The notes under the pieces: model-generated
What the model was told of the DNA's origin: nothing
Databases searched by the model: none
Seen by the model: the letters and a program-made list of their open reading frames with translations, nothing else
Program-made: the position numbers and the translations under genes
In this document: positions 34,675-48,792 of the stretch, one piece after another
Position numbering within the stretch: the stretch's first letter is position 1
Layout: every line of letters begins with the position of its first letter
Origin: Hydractinia symbiolongicarpus
Lineage: Eukaryota > Cnidaria > Hydrozoa > Anthoathecata > Hydractiniidae
Direction: 5' to 3'
Length of the DNA stretch: 64,000 nucleotides
NCBI RefSeq assembly: GCF_029227915.1
Contig: NC_079875.1
Location: forward strand, 992,001 to 1,056,000

Positions 34675-37415
34675 GGGCCAAGCCCGGGATTTACGGGAAA
34701 TCGCGGGTTATAGTTTTCCGGCGATTAAACCTCTTTCATTAAGCGTCTCATCAAAAATGAAAACATTTTTGAAAACTACAAGTCTCATGCGTTTTAGTGG
34801 TGAAAAAAAAATTAAAAAATCGTTCGGGAAATGAGTTTACTCCCTGGGTACTTTCTTTGTATACATTCGACTATACGGGCCAAGCCCGGGATTTACGGGA
34901 AATCGTGGGTTATAGTTTTCCGGCGATTAAACCTCTTTCATTAAGCGTCTCATCAAAAATGAAAACATTTTTGAAAACTACAAGTCTCATGCGTTTTAGT
35001 GGTGAAAATAAAATTTAAAAAATCGTTCGGGAAATGAGTTTACTCCCTGGGTACTTTCTTTGTATACATTCGACTATACGGGCCAAGCCCCGGATTTACG
35101 GGAAAACGCGGGATTTCGTTTGCCGGCGATTAAACCTCTTTCATTAAGCGTCTCATCAAAAATAAAAACATTTTTGAAAACTACAAGTCTCATGCGTTTT
35201 AGTGGTGAAAAAATAATTTAAAAAATCGTTCGGGAAATGAGTTTACTCCCTGGGTACTTTCTTTGTATACTTTTGACTTTACGGGCCGAGTCCGGGATTT
35301 ACGGAAAATCGCGGATTTTCGTTTGCCGGCGATTAAACTTCTTTTATTCAGCGTCCCATCAAATATGAAAGTATTTTTGAAAACTACAAGTCTCATGCGT
35401 TTAGTGGTAAAAAAATAATATAAAAAATCGTTCGGGAAATGAGTTTACTCCCTGGGTACTTTCTTTGTATACTTTTGAATATACGGGTCAAGTCCGGGGT
35501 TTACGGGAAATGGCGGGTTTTCTTTTGCCGGCAATTAAACTTCTTTTATTCAGCGTCTCATCAAAAATGAAAACATTTTTGAAAACTACAAGTCTCATGC
35601 GTTTTAGTGGTGAAAAAATAATTTAAAAAATCGTTCGGGAAATGAGTTTACTCCCTGGGTACTTTCTTTGTATACTTTTGACTTTACGGGCCGAGTCCGG
35701 GATTTACGGAAAATCGCGGATTTTCGTTTGCCGGCGATTAAACTTCTTTTATTCAGCGTCCCATCAAATATGAAAATATTTTTGAAAACCACAAGTCTCA
35801 TGCGTTTAGTGGTAAAAAAATAATATAAAAAATCGTTCGGGAAATGACTTTACTCCCTGGGTACTTTCTTCGTATACTTTTGAATATACGGGCCAAGCCC
35901 GGGATTTACGGGAAATCGCGGGTTATAATTTTCCGGCGATTAAACCTCTTTCATTAAGCGTCTCATCAAAAATGAAAACATTTTTGAAAACTACAAGTCT
36001 CATGCGTTTTAGTGGTGAAAAAAAAATTAAAAAATCGTTCGGGAAATGAGTTTACTCCCTGGGTACTTTCTTTGTATACATTCGACTATACGGGCCAAGC
36101 CCGGGATTTACGGGAAATCGTGGGTTATAGTTTTCCGGCGATTAAACCTCTTTCATTAAGCGTCTCATCAAAAATGAAAACATTTTTGAAAACTACAAGT
36201 CTCATGCGTTTTAGTGGTGAAAATAAAATTTAAAAAATCGTTCGGGAAATGAGTTTACTCCCTGGGTACTTTCTTTGTATACATTCGACTATACGGGCCA
36301 AGCCCCGGATTTACGGGAAAACGCGGGATTTCGTTTGCCGGCGATTAAACCTCTTTCATTAAGCGTCTCATCAAAAATAAAAACATTTTTGAAAACTACA
36401 AGTCTCATGCGTTTTAGTGGTGAAAAAATAATTTAAAAAATCGTTCGGGAAATGAGTTTACTCCCTGGGTACTTTCTTTGTATACTTTTGACTTTACGGG
36501 CCGAGTCCGGGATTTACGGAAAATCGCGGATTTTCGTTTGCCGGCGATTAAACTTCTTTTATTCAGCGTCCCATCAAATATGAAAGTATTTTTGAAAACT
36601 ACAAGTCTCATGCGTTTAGTGGTAAAAAAATAATATAAAAAATCGTTCGGGAAATGAGTTTACTCCCTGGGTACTTTCTTTGTATACTTTTGAATATACG
36701 GGTCAAGTCCGGGGTTTACGGGAAATGGCGGGTTTTCTTTTGCCGGCAATTAAACTTCTTTTATTCAGCGTCTCATCAAAAATGAAAACATTTTTGAAAA
36801 CTACAAGTCTCATGCGTTTTAGTGGTGAAAAAATAATTTAAAAAATCGTTCGGGAAATGAGTTTACTCCCTGGGTACTTTCTTTGTATACTTTTGACTTT
36901 ACGGGCCGAGTCCGGGATTTACGGAAAATCGCGGATTTTCGTTTGCCGGCGATTAAACTTCTTTTATTCAGCGTCCCATCAAATATGAAAATATTTTTGA
37001 AAACCACAAGTCTCATGCGTTTAGTGGTAAAAAAATAATATAAAAAATCGTTCGGGAAATGACTTTACTCCCTGGGTACTTTCTTCGTATACTTTTGAAT
37101 ATACGGGCCAAGCCCGGGATTTACGGGAAATCGCGGGTTATAGTTTTCCGGCGATTAAACCTCTTTCATTAAGCGTCTCATCAAAAATGAAAACATTTTT
37201 GAAAACTACAAGTCTCATGCGTTTTAGTGGTGAAAAAAAAATTAAAAAATCGTTCGGGAAATGAGTTTACTCCCTGGGTACTTTCTTTGTATACATTCGA
37301 CTATACGGGCCAAGCCCGGGATTTACGGGAAATCGTGGGTTATAGTTTTCCGGCGATTAAACCTCTTTCATTAAGCGTCTCATCAAAAATGAAAACATTT
37401 TTGAAAACTACAAGT
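34675..37415 (+). repeat. 6-monomer repeat, two full copies and one partial
   Basis: Copies lie at about 34675-35889, 35890-37104 and a partial at 37105-37415, with a 1215 bp period. Each holds the GGTTATAGTTTTCCGG monomer pair, a CCCCGGATTTACGGGAAAACG monomer, two missing-T CAAATATG monomers, and the TTTGCCGGCAATT monomer. A visible difference is GGTTATAATTTTCC at about 35930 against GGTTATAGTTTTCC at 37137. The GGTTATAG variant is confined to the right arm, next to the inserted block and in the 22-monomer copies. Confidence 0.8.
34753..34770 (+). other. Conserved monomer hairpin AAAAATG/CATTTTT
   Basis: A 7-bp perfect stem AAAAATG (34753-34759) and CATTTTT (34764-34770) closes an AAAA loop. 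It is present in most monomers. The CAAATATG subtype changes both sides and can still form a 6-bp stem, AAATAT (35766-35771) with ATATTT (35776-35781). Confidence 0.55.
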
Positions 37416-37459
37416 CTCATGCGTTTAGTGGTAAAAAAAATAATATAAAAAATCGTTCG

Positions 37460-40400
37460 GGAAATGAGTTTACTCCCTGGGTACTTTCTTTGTATACTTT
37501 TGAATATACGGGTCAAGTCCGGGGTTTACGGGAAATGGCGGGTTTTCTTTTGCCGGCAATTAAACTTCTTTTATTCAGCGTCTCATCAAAAATGAAAACA
37601 TTTTTGAAAACTACAAGTCTCATGCGTTTTAGTGGTGAAAAAATAATTTAAAAAATCGTTCGGGAAATGAGTTTACTCCCTGGGTACTTTCTTTGTATAC
37701 TTTTGACTTTACGGGCCGAGTCGGGGATTTACGGAAAATCGCGGATTTTCGTTTGCCGGCGATTAAACTTCTTTTATTCAGCGTCCCATCAAATATGAAA
37801 ATATTTTTGAAAACCACAAGTCTCATGCGTTTAGTGGTAAAAAAATAATATAAAAAATCGTTCGGGAAATGACTTTACTCCCTGGGTACTTTCTTCGTAT
37901 ACTTTTGAATATACGGGCCAAGCCCGGGATTTACGGGAAATCGCGGGTTATAGTTTTCCGGCGATTAAACCTCTTTCATTAAGCGTCTCATCAAAAATGA
38001 AAACATTTTTGAAAACTACAAGTCTCATGCGTTTTAGTGGCAAAAAAAAAATTAAAAAATCGTTCGGGAAATGAGTTTACTCCCTGGGTACTTTCTTTGT
38101 ATACATTCGACTATACGGGCCAAGCCCGGGATTTACGGGAAATCGTGGGTTATAGTTTTCCGGCGATTAAACCTCTTTCATTAAGCGTCTCATCAAAAAT
38201 GAAAACATTTTTGAAAACTACAAGTCTCATGCGTTTTAGTGGTGAAAATAAAATTTAAAAAATCGTTCGGGAAATGAGTTTACTCCCTGGGTACTTTCTT
38301 TGTATACATTCGACTATACGGGCCAAGCCCCGGATTTACGGGAAAACGCGGGATTTCGTTTGCCGGCGATTAAACCTCTTTCATTAAGCGTCTCATCAAA
38401 AATAAAAACATTTTTAAAAACTACAAGTCTCATGCGTTTTAGTGGTGAAAAAATAATTTAAAAAATCGTTCGGGAAATGAGTTTACTCCCTGGGTACTTT
38501 CTTTGTATACTTTTGACTTTACGGGCCGAGTCCGGGATTTACGGAAAATCGCGGATTTTCGTTTGCCGGCGATTAAAATTCTTTTATTCAGCGTCCCATC
38601 AAATATGAAAGTATTTTTGAAAACTACAAGTCTCATGCGTTTAGTGGTAAAAAAATAATATAAAAAATCGTTCGGGAAATGAGTTTACTCCCTGGGTACT
38701 TTCTTTGTATACTTTTGAATATACGGGTCAAGTCCGGGGTTTACGGGAAATGGCGGGTTTTCGTTTGCCGGCAATTAAACTTCTTTTATTCAGCGTCTCA
38801 TCAAAAATGAAAACATTTTTGAAAACTACAAGTCTCATGCGTTTTAGTGGTGAAAAAATAATTTAAAAAATCGTTCGGGAAATGAGTTTACTCCCTGGGT
38901 ACTTTCTTTGTATACTTTTGACTTTACGGGCCGAGTCCGGGATTTACGGAAAATCGCGGATTTTCGTTTGCCGGCGATTAAACTTCTTTTATTCAGCGTC
39001 CCATCAAATATGAAAATATTTTTGAAAACCACAAGTCTCATGCGTTTAGTGGTAAAAAAATAATATAAAAAATCGTTCGGGAAATGACTTTACTCCCTGG
39101 GTACTTTCTTCGTATACTTTTAAATATACGGGCCAAGCCCGGGATTTACGGGAAATCGCGGGTTTTCGTTTGCTGGCGATTAAACCACTTTCATTAAGCG
39201 TCTCATCAAAAATGAAAACATTTCTGAAAACTACAAGTCTCATGCGTTTTATTGGTGAAAAAATAATTTAAAAAGTCGTTCGGGAAATGAGTTTACTCAC
39301 AGGGTACTTTCTTTGTATACATTCGACTATACGGGCCAAACCCGGGATTTACGGGAAATCGCGGGTTTTCGTTTGCCGGCGATTAAACTTCTTTCATTAA
39401 CCATCTCATCAAAAATGAAAAAATTTTTGAAAACTACAAGTCTCATGCGTTTTAGTGGTGAAAAAAAAATTAAAAAATCGTTCGGGAAATGAGTTTACTC
39501 CCTGGGTACTTTCTTTGTATACATTCGACTATACGGGCCAAGCCCGGGATTTACGGGAAATCGAGGGATTTCGTTTGCCCGCGATTAAACCTCTTTCATT
39601 AAGCGTCTCATCAAAAATGAAAACATTTTTGAAAACTACAAGTCTCATGCGTTTTAGTGGTGAAAAAATAATTTAAAAAATCGTTCGGAAAATGAGTTTA
39701 CTCCCTGGGTACTCTCTTGTATACTTTGGACTGTACGGGCCGAGTCCGGGATTTACGGGAAATCGCGGATTTTCGTTTGAGGGCGATTAAACTTCCTTTA
39801 TTCAGCGTCTCATCAAAAATGAAAACATTTTTAAAAACTACAAGTCTCATGGGCTTTAGTGGTGAAATAATAATTTAAAAAGTCGTTAGGGAAATGAGTT
39901 TACTGACTGGGTACTTTCCTTGTATACTTTTGACTATACGGGCCGAGACCGGGATTTACGGGAAATTGCGGGTTTTCGTTTGCCGGCGATTAAACTTCTT
40001 TTATTCAGCGTCTCATCAAAAATAAAAACATTTTTAAAAACTACAAGTCTCATGGGCTTTAGTGGTGAAATAATAATTAAAAAATCGTTTGGGAAATGAG
40101 TTTACTCCCTGGGTACTTTCTTTGTATACTTTTGACTTTACGGGGCGAGTCCGGGATTTACGGAAAATCGCGGATTTTCGTTTGCTGGCGATTAAACCAC
40201 TTTCATTAAGCGTCTCATCAAAAATGAAAACATTTCTGAAAACTACAAGTCTCATGCGTTTTATTGGTGAAAAAATAATTTAAAAAATCGTTCGGGAAAT
40301 GAGTTTACTCACAGGGTACTTTCTTTGTATACATTCGACTATACGGGCCAAACCCGGGATTTACGGGAAATCGCGGGTTTTCGTTTGCCGGCGATTAAAC

Positions 40401-43400
40401 TTCTTTCATTAACCATCTCATCAAAAATGAAAAAATTTTTGAAAACTACAAGTCTCATGCGTTTTAGTGGTGAAAAAAAAATTAAAAAATCGTTCGGGAA
40501 ATGAGTTTACTCCCTGGGTACTTTCTTTGTATACATTCGACTATACGGGCCAAGCCCGGGATTTACGGGAAATCGAGGGATTTCGTTTGCCCGCGATTAA
40601 ACCTCTTTCATTAAGCGTCTCATCAAAAATGAAAACATTTTTGAAAACTACAAGTCTCATGCGTTTTAGTGGTGAAAAAATAATTTAAAAAATCGTTCGG
40701 AAAATGAGTTTACTCCCTGGGTACTCTCTTGTATACTTTGGACTGTACGGGCCGAGTCCGGGATTTACGGGAAATCGCGGATTTTCGTTTGAGGGCGATT
40801 AAACTTCTTTTATTCAGCGTCTCATCAAAAATGAAAACATTTTTAAAAACTACAAGTCTCATGGGCTTTAGTGGTGAAATAATAATTTAAAAAATCGTTT
40901 GGGAAATGAGTTTACTCCCTGGGTACTTTCTTTGTATACTTTTGACTTTACGGGCCGAGTCCGGGATTTACGGAAAATCGCGGATTTTCGTTTGCCGGCG
41001 ATTAAACTTCTTTTATTCAGCGTCTCATTAAAAATGAAAACATTTTTAAAAACTACAAGTCTCATGGGCTTTAGTGGTGAAATAATAATTTAAAAAATCG
41101 TTTGGGAAATGAGTTTACTCCCTGGGTACTTTCTTTGTATACTTTTGACTTTACGGGCCGAGTCCGGGATTTACGGAAAATCGCGGATTTTCGTTTGCCG
41201 GCGATTAAACTTCTTTTATTCAGCGTCCCATCAAATATGAAAATATTTTTGAAAACTACAAGTCTCATGCGTTTAGTGGTAAAAAAATAATATAAAAAAT
41301 CGTTTGGGAAATGAGTTTACTCCCTGGGTACTTTCTTTGTATACTTTTGAATATACGGGTCAAGTCCGGGATTTACGGGAAATCGAGGGATTTCGTTTGC
41401 CCGCGATTAAACCTCTTTCATTAAGCGTCTCATCAAAAATGAAAACATTTTTGAAAACTACAAGTCTCATGCGTTTTAGTGGTGAAAAAATAATTTAAAA
41501 AATCGTTCGGAAAATGAGTTTACTCCCTGGGTACTCTCTTGTATACTTTGGACTGTACGGGCCGAGTCCGGGATTTACGGGAAATCGCGGATTTTCGTTT
41601 GAGGGCGATTAAACTTCCTTTATTCAGCGTCTCATCAAAAATGAAAACATTTTTAAAAACTACAAGTCTCATGGGCTTTAGTGGTGAAATAATAATTTAA
41701 AAATTCGTTAGGGAAATGAGTTTACTGACTGGGTACTTTCCTTGTATACTTTTGACTATACGGGCCGAGACCGGGATTTACGGGAAATTGCGGGTTTTCG
41801 TTTGCCGGCGATTAAACTTCTTTTATTCAGCGTCTCATCAAAAATGAAAACATTTTTAAAAACTACAAGTCTCATGGGCTTTAGTGGTGAAATAATAATT
41901 TAAAAAATCGTTTGGGAAATGAGTTTACTCCCTGGGTACTTTCTTTGTATACTTTTGAATATACGGGTCAAGTCCGGGGTTTACGGGAAATGGCGGGTTT
42001 TCTTTTGCCGGCAATTAAACTTCTTTTATTCAGCGTCTCATCAAAAATGAAAACATTTTTGAAAACTACAAGTCTCATGCGTTTTAGTGGTGAAAAAATA
42101 ATTTAAAAAATCGTTCGGGAAATGAGTTTACTCCCTGGGTACTTTCTTTGTATACTTTTGACTTTACGGGCCGAGTCGGCGATTTACGGAAAATCGCGGA
42201 TTTTCGTTTGCCGGCGATTAAACTTCTTTTATTCAGCGTCCCATCAAATATGAAAATATTTTTGAAAACCACAAGTCTCATGCGTTTAGTGGTAAAAAAA
42301 TAATATAAAAAATCGTTCGGGAAATGACTTTACTCCCTGGGTACTTTCTTCGTATACTTTTGAATATACGGGCCAAGCCCGGGATTTACGGGAAATCGCG
42401 GGTTATAGTTTTCCGGCGATTAAACCTCTTTCATTAAGCGTCTCATCAAAAATGAAAACATTTTTGAAAACTACAAGTCTCATGCGTTTTAGTGGCAAAA
42501 AAAAAATTAAAAAATCGTTCGGGAAATGAGTTTACTCCCTGGGTACTTTCTTTGTATACATTCGACTATACGGTCCAAGCCCGGGATTTACGGGAAATCG
42601 TGGGTTATAGTTTTCCGGCGATTAAACCTCTTTCATTAAGCGTCTCATCAAAAATGAAAACATTTTTGAAAACTACAAGTCTCATGCGTTTTAGTGGTGA
42701 AAATAAAATTTAAAAAATCGTTCGGGAAATGAGTTTACTCCCTGGGTACTTTCTTTGTATACATTCGACTATACGGGCCAAGCCCCGGATTTACGGGAAA
42801 ACGCGGGATTTCGTTTGCCGGCGATTAAACCTCTTTCATTAAGCGTCTCATCAAAAATAAAAACATTTTTAAAAACTACAAGTCTCATGCGTTTTAGTGG
42901 TGAAAAAATAATTTAAAAAATCGTTCGGGAAATGAGTTTACTCCCTGGGTACTTTCTTTGTATACTTTTGACTTTACGGGCCGAGTCCGGGATTTACGGA
43001 AAATCGCGGATTTTCGTTTGCCGGCGATTAAAATTCTTTTATTCAGCGTCCCATCAAATATGAAAGTATTTTTGAAAACTACAAGTCTCATGCGTTTAGT
43101 GGTAAAAAAATAATATAAAAAATCGTTCGGGAAATGAGTTTACTCCCTGGGTACTTTCTTTGTATACTTTTGAATATACGGGTCAAGTCCGGGGTTTACG
43201 GGAAATGGCGGGTTTTCGTTTGCCGGCAATTAAACTTCTTTTATTCAGCGTCTCATCAAAAATGAAAACATTTTTGAAAACCACAAGTCTCATGCGTTTT
43301 AGTGGTGAAAAAATAATTTAAAAAATCGTTCGGGAAATGAGTTTACTCCCTGGGTACTTTCTTTGTATACTTTTGACTTTACGGGCCGAGTCCGGGATTT

Positions 43401-46369
43401 ACGGAAAATCGCGGATTTTCGTTTGCCGGCGATTAAACTTCTTTTATTCAGCGTCCCATCAAATATGAAAATATTTTTGAAAACCACAAGTCTCATGCGT
43501 TTAGTGGTAAAAAAATAATATAAAAAATCGTTCGGGAAATGACTTTACTCCCTGGGTACTTTCTTCGTATACTTTTAAATATACGGGCCAAGCCCGGGAT
43601 TTACGGGAAATCGCGGGTTTTCGTTTGCTGGCGATTAAACCACTTTCATTAAGCGTCTCATCAAAAATGAAAACATTTCTGAAAACTACAAGTCTCATGC
43701 GTTTTATTGGTGAAAAAATAATTTAAAAAGTCGTTCGGGAAATGAGTTTACTCACAGGGTACTTTCTTTGTATACATTCGACTATACGGGCCAAACCCGG
43801 GATTTACGGGAAATCGCGGGTTTTCGTTTGCCGGCGATTAAACTTCTTTCATTAACCATCTCATCAAAAATGAAAAAATTTTTGAAAACTACAAGTCTCA
43901 TGCGTTTTAGTGGTGAAAAAAAAATTAAAAAATCGTTCGGGAAATGAGTTTACTCCCTGGGTACTTTCTTTGTATACATTCGACTATACGGGCCAAGCCC
44001 GGGATTTACGGGAAATCGAGGGATTTCGTTTGCCCGCGATTAAACCTCTTTCATTAAGCGTCTCATCAAAAATGAAAACATTTTTGAAAACTACAAGTCT
44101 CATGCGTTTTAGTGGTGAAAAAATAATTTAAAAAATCGTTCGGAAAATGAGTTTACTCCCTGGGTACTCTCTTGTATACTTTGGACTGTACGGGCCGAGT
44201 CCGGGATTTACGGGAAATCGCGGATTTTCGTTTGAGGGCGATTAAACTTCCTTTATTCAGCGTCTCATCAAAAATGAAAACATTTTTAAAAACTACAAGT
44301 CTCATGGGCTTTAGTGGTGAAATAATAATTTAAAAAGTCGTTAGGGAAATGAGTTTACTGACTGGGTACTTTCCTTGTATACTTTTGACTATACGGGCCG
44401 AGACCGGGATTTACGGGAAATTGCGGGTTTTCGTTTGCCGGCGATTAAACTTCTTTTATTCAGCGTCTCATCAAAAATAAAAACATTTTTAAAAACTACA
44501 AGTCTCATGGGCTTTAGTGGTGAAATAATAATTAAAAAATCGTTTGGGAAATGAGTTTACTCCCTGGGTACTTTCTTTGTATACTTTTGACTTTACGGGG
44601 CGAGTCCGGGATTTACGGAAAATCGCGGATTTTCGTTTGCTGGCGATTAAACCACTTTCATTAAGCGTCTCATCAAAAATGAAAACATTTCTGAAAACTA
44701 CAAGTCTCATGCGTTTTATTGGTGAAAAAATAATTTAAAAAATCGTTCGGGAAATGAGTTTACTCACAGGGTACTTTCTTTGTATACATTCGACTATACG
44801 GGCCAAACCCGGGATTTACGGGAAATCGCGGGTTTTCGTTTGCCGGCGATTAAACTTCTTTCATTAACCATCTCATCAAAAATGAAAAATTTTTTGAAAA
44901 CTACAAGTCTCATGCGTTTTAGTGGTGAAAAAAAAATTAAAAAATCGTTCGGGAAATGAGTTTACTCCCTGGGTACTTTCTTTGTATACATTCGACTATA
45001 CGGGCCAAGCCCGGGATTTACGGGAAATCGAGGGATTTCGTTTGCCCGCGATTAAACCTCTTTCATTAAGCGTCTCATCAAAAATGAAAACATTTTTGAA
45101 AACTACAAGTCTCATGCGTTTTAGTGGTGAAAAAATAATTTAAAAAATCGTTCGGAAAATGAGTTTACTCCCTGGGTACTCTCTTGTATACTTTGGACTG
45201 TACGGGCCGAGTCCGGGATTTACGGGAAATCGCGGATTTTCGTTTGAGGGCGATTAAACTTCTTTTATTCAGCGTCTCATCAAAAATGAAAACATTTTTA
45301 AAAACTACAAGTCTCATGGGCTTTAGTGGTGAAATAATAATTTAAAAAATCGTTTGGGAAATGAGTTTACTCCCTGGGTACTTTCTTTGTATACTTTTGA
45401 CTTTACGGGCCGAGTCCGGGATTTACGGAAAATCGCGGATTTTCGTTTGCCGGCGATTAAACTTCTTTTATTCAGCGTCTCATTAAAAATGAAAACATTT
45501 TTAAAAACTACAAGTCTCATGGGCTTTAGTGGTGAAATAATAATTTAAAAAATCGTTTGGGAAATGAGTTTACTCCCTGGGTACTTTCTTTGTATACTTT
45601 TGACTTTACGGGCCGAGTCCGGGATTTACGGAAAATCGCGGATTTTCGTTTGCCGGCGATTAAACTTCTTTTATTCAGCGTCCCATCAAATATGAAAATA
45701 TTTTTGAAAACTACAAGTCTCATGCGTTTAGTGGTAAAAAAATAATATAAAAAATCGTTTGGGAAATGAGTTTACTCCCTGGGTACTTTCTTTGTATACT
45801 TTTGAATATACGGGTCAAGTCCGGGATTTACGGGAAATCGAGGGATTTCGTTTGCCCGCGATTAAACCTCTTTCATTAAGCGTCTCATCAAAAATGAAAA
45901 CATTTTTGAAAACTACAAGTCTCATGCGTTTTAGTGGTGAAAAAATAATTTAAAAAATCGTTCGGAAAATGAGTTTACTCCCTGGGTACTCTCTTGTATA
46001 CTTTGGACTGTACGGGCCGAGTCCGGGATTTACGGGAAATCGCGGATTTTCGTTTGAGGGCGATTAAACTTCCTTTATTCAGCGTCTCATCAAAAATGAA
46101 AACATTTTTAAAAACTACAAGTCTCATGGGCTTTAGTGGTGAAATAATAATTTAAAAATTCGTTAGGGAAATGAGTTTACTGACTGGGTACTTTCCTTGT
46201 ATACTTTTGACTATACGGGCCGAGACCGGGATTTACGGGAAATTGCGGGTTTTCGTTTGCCGGCGATTAAACTTCTTTTATTCAGCGTCTCATCAAAAAT
46301 GAAAACATTTTTAAAAACTACAAGTCTCATGGGCTTTAGTGGTGAAATAATAATTTAAAAAATCGTTTG
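37460..46369 (+). repeat. 22-monomer tandem duplication (4455 bp), nearly identical
   Basis: Copies are 37460-41914 and 41915-46369, adjacent, with a constant 4455 bp shift. By eye I noted only a handful of differences: GTCGGGGATT (37722) against GTCGGCGATT (42177), CTATACGGGCC (about 38116) against CTATACGGTCC (42571), AAAACTACAAG (38822) against AAAACCACAAG (43277), and A/T run shifts at 40433/44888. This implies recent unequal exchange or amplification. Each copy contains a further internal 5-monomer echo (39046-40060 against 40060-41070). Confidence 0.85.
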
Positions 46370-48792
46370 GGAAATGAGTTTACTCCCTGGGTACTTTCTT
46401 TGTATACTTTTGACTTTACGGGCCGAGTCCGGGATTAACGGAAAATCGCGGATTTTCGTTTGCCGGCGATTAAACTTCTTTTATTCAGCGTCCCATCAAA
46501 TATGAAAATATTTTTGAAAACTACAAGTCTCATGCGTTTAGTGGTAAAAAAATAATATAAAAAATCGTTTGGGAAATGAGTTTACTCCCTGGGTACTTTC
46601 TTTGTATACTTTTGAATATACGGGTCAAGTCCGGGGTTTACGGGAAATGGCGGGTTTTCGTTTGCCGGCGATTAAACTTCTTTTATTCAGCGTCTCATCA
46701 AAAATGAAAACATTTTTGAAAACTACAAGTCTCATGCGTTTTAGTAGTGAAAAGATAATTTAAAAAATCGTTTTGGAAATGAGTTTACTCACAGGGTACT
46801 TTCTTTGTATACATTCGACTATACGGGCCAAGCCCGGGTTTTACGAGAAATCGCGGGTTTTCGTTTGCTGGCGATTAAATCACTTTCATTAAGCGTCTCA
46901 TCAAAAATGAAAACATTTCTGAAAACTGCAAGTCTCATGCGTTTTATTGGTGAAAAAATAAATTAAAAAATCGTTCAGGAAATAAGTTTACTCGCAGGGT
47001 ACTTTCTTTGTATACATTCGACTATACGGGTCAAGCCCGGGATTTACGGGAAATCGCGGGTTTTCGTTTGCCGGCGATTAAACTTCTTTCATTAACCGTC
47101 TCATCAAAAATGAAAAAAATTTTTGAAAACTACAAGTCTCATGCGTTTTAGTGGTGAAAAAAAAATTAAAAAATCGTTCGGGAAATAAGTTTACTCCCTG
47201 GGTACTTTCTTTGTATACATTCGACTATACGGGCCAAGCCCGGGATTTATGGGAAATCGAGGGATTTCGTTTGCCGGCGATTAAACCTCTTTCATTAAGC
47301 GTCTCATCAAAAAGGAAAACATTTTTGAAAACTACAAGTCTCATGCGTTTTAGTGGTGAAAAAATAACTTAAAAAATCGTTCGGAAAATGAGTTTACTCC
47401 CTGGGTACTCTCTTGTATACTTTGGACTGTACGGGCCGAGTCCGGGATTTACGGGAAATCGCGGATTTTCGTTTGAGGGCGATTAAACTTCCTTTATTCA
47501 GCGTCTCATCAAAAATGAAAACATTTTTAAAAACTACAAGTCTCATGGGCTTTAGTGGTGAAATAATAATTTAAAAATTCGTTAGGGAAATGAGTTTACT
47601 GACTGGGTACTTTCCTTGTATACTTTTGACTATACGGGCCGAGACCGGGATTTACGGGAAATTGCGGGTTTTCGTTTGCCGGCGATTAAACTTCTTTTAT
47701 TCAGCGTCTCATCAAAAATGAAAACATTTTTAAAAACTACAAGTCTCATGGGCTTTAGTGGTGAAATAATAATTTAAAAAATCGTTTGGGAAATGAGTTT
47801 ACTCCCTGGGTACTTTCTTTGAATACTTTTGACTTTACGGGCCGAGTCCGGGATTAACGGAAAATCGCGGATTTTCGTTTGCCGGCGATTAAACTTCTTT
47901 TATTCAGCGTCCCATCAAATATGAAAATATTTTTGAAAACTACAAGTCTCATGCGTTTAGTGGTAAAAAAATAATATAAAAAATCGTTTGGGAAATGAGT
48001 TTACTCCCTGGGTACTTTCTTTGTATACTTTTGAATATACGGGTCAAGTCCGGGGTTTACGGGAAATGGCGGGTTTTCGTTTGCCGGCGATTAAACTTCT
48101 TTTATTCAGCGTCTCATCAAAAATGAAAACATTTTTGAAAACTACAAGTCTCATGCGTTTTAGTAGTGAAAAGATAATTTAAAAAATCGTTTTGGAAATG
48201 AGTTTACTCACAGGGTACTTTCTTTGTATACATTCGACTATACGGGCCAAGCCCGGGTTTTACGGGAAATTGCGGGTTTTCGTTTGCTGGCGATTAAATC
48301 ACTTTCATTAAGCGTCTCATCAAAAATGAAAACATTTCTGAAAACTGCAAGTCTCATGCGTTTTATTGGTGAAAAAATAAATTAAAAAATCGTTCAGGAA
48401 ATAAGTTTACTCACAGGGTACTTTCTTTGTATACATTCGACTATACGGGTCAAGCCCGGGATTTACGGGAAATCGCGGGTTTTCGTTTGCCGGCGATTAA
48501 ACTTCTTTCATTAACCGTCTCATCAAAAATGAAAAAAATTTTTGAAAACTACAAGTCTCATGCGTTTTAGTGGTGAAAAAAAAATTAAAAAATCGTTCGG
48601 GAAATAAGTTTACTCCCTGGGTACTTTCTTTGTATACATTCGACTATACGGGCCAAGCCCGGGATTTATGGGAAATCGAGGGATTTCGTTTGCCGGCGAT
48701 TAAACCTCTTTCATTAAGCGTCTCATCAAAAAGGAAAACATTTTTGAAAACTACAAGTCTCATGCGTTTTAGTGGTGAAAAAATAATTTAAA
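45955..48792 (+). repeat. 7-monomer tandem duplication (1419 bp)
   Basis: About 45955-47373 and 47374-48792 are adjacent copies. Both have the CTCTCTTGTATACTTTGGACTG monomer, GGGATTAACGG, GGGTTTTACG, GAAAACTGCAAG, AATAAATTAAAAAATCG and GGGAAATAAG variants in the same order. Differences include TTTACGAGAAATCG (46850) against TTTACGGGAAATTG (48258). Confidence 0.82.

Noticed and set aside
41283-41300. TATAAAA-like promoter in the missing-T subtype (ATAATATAAAAAATCG)
   Set aside because: It is part of an A/T-rich monomer end with no linked gene, so chance is sufficient.
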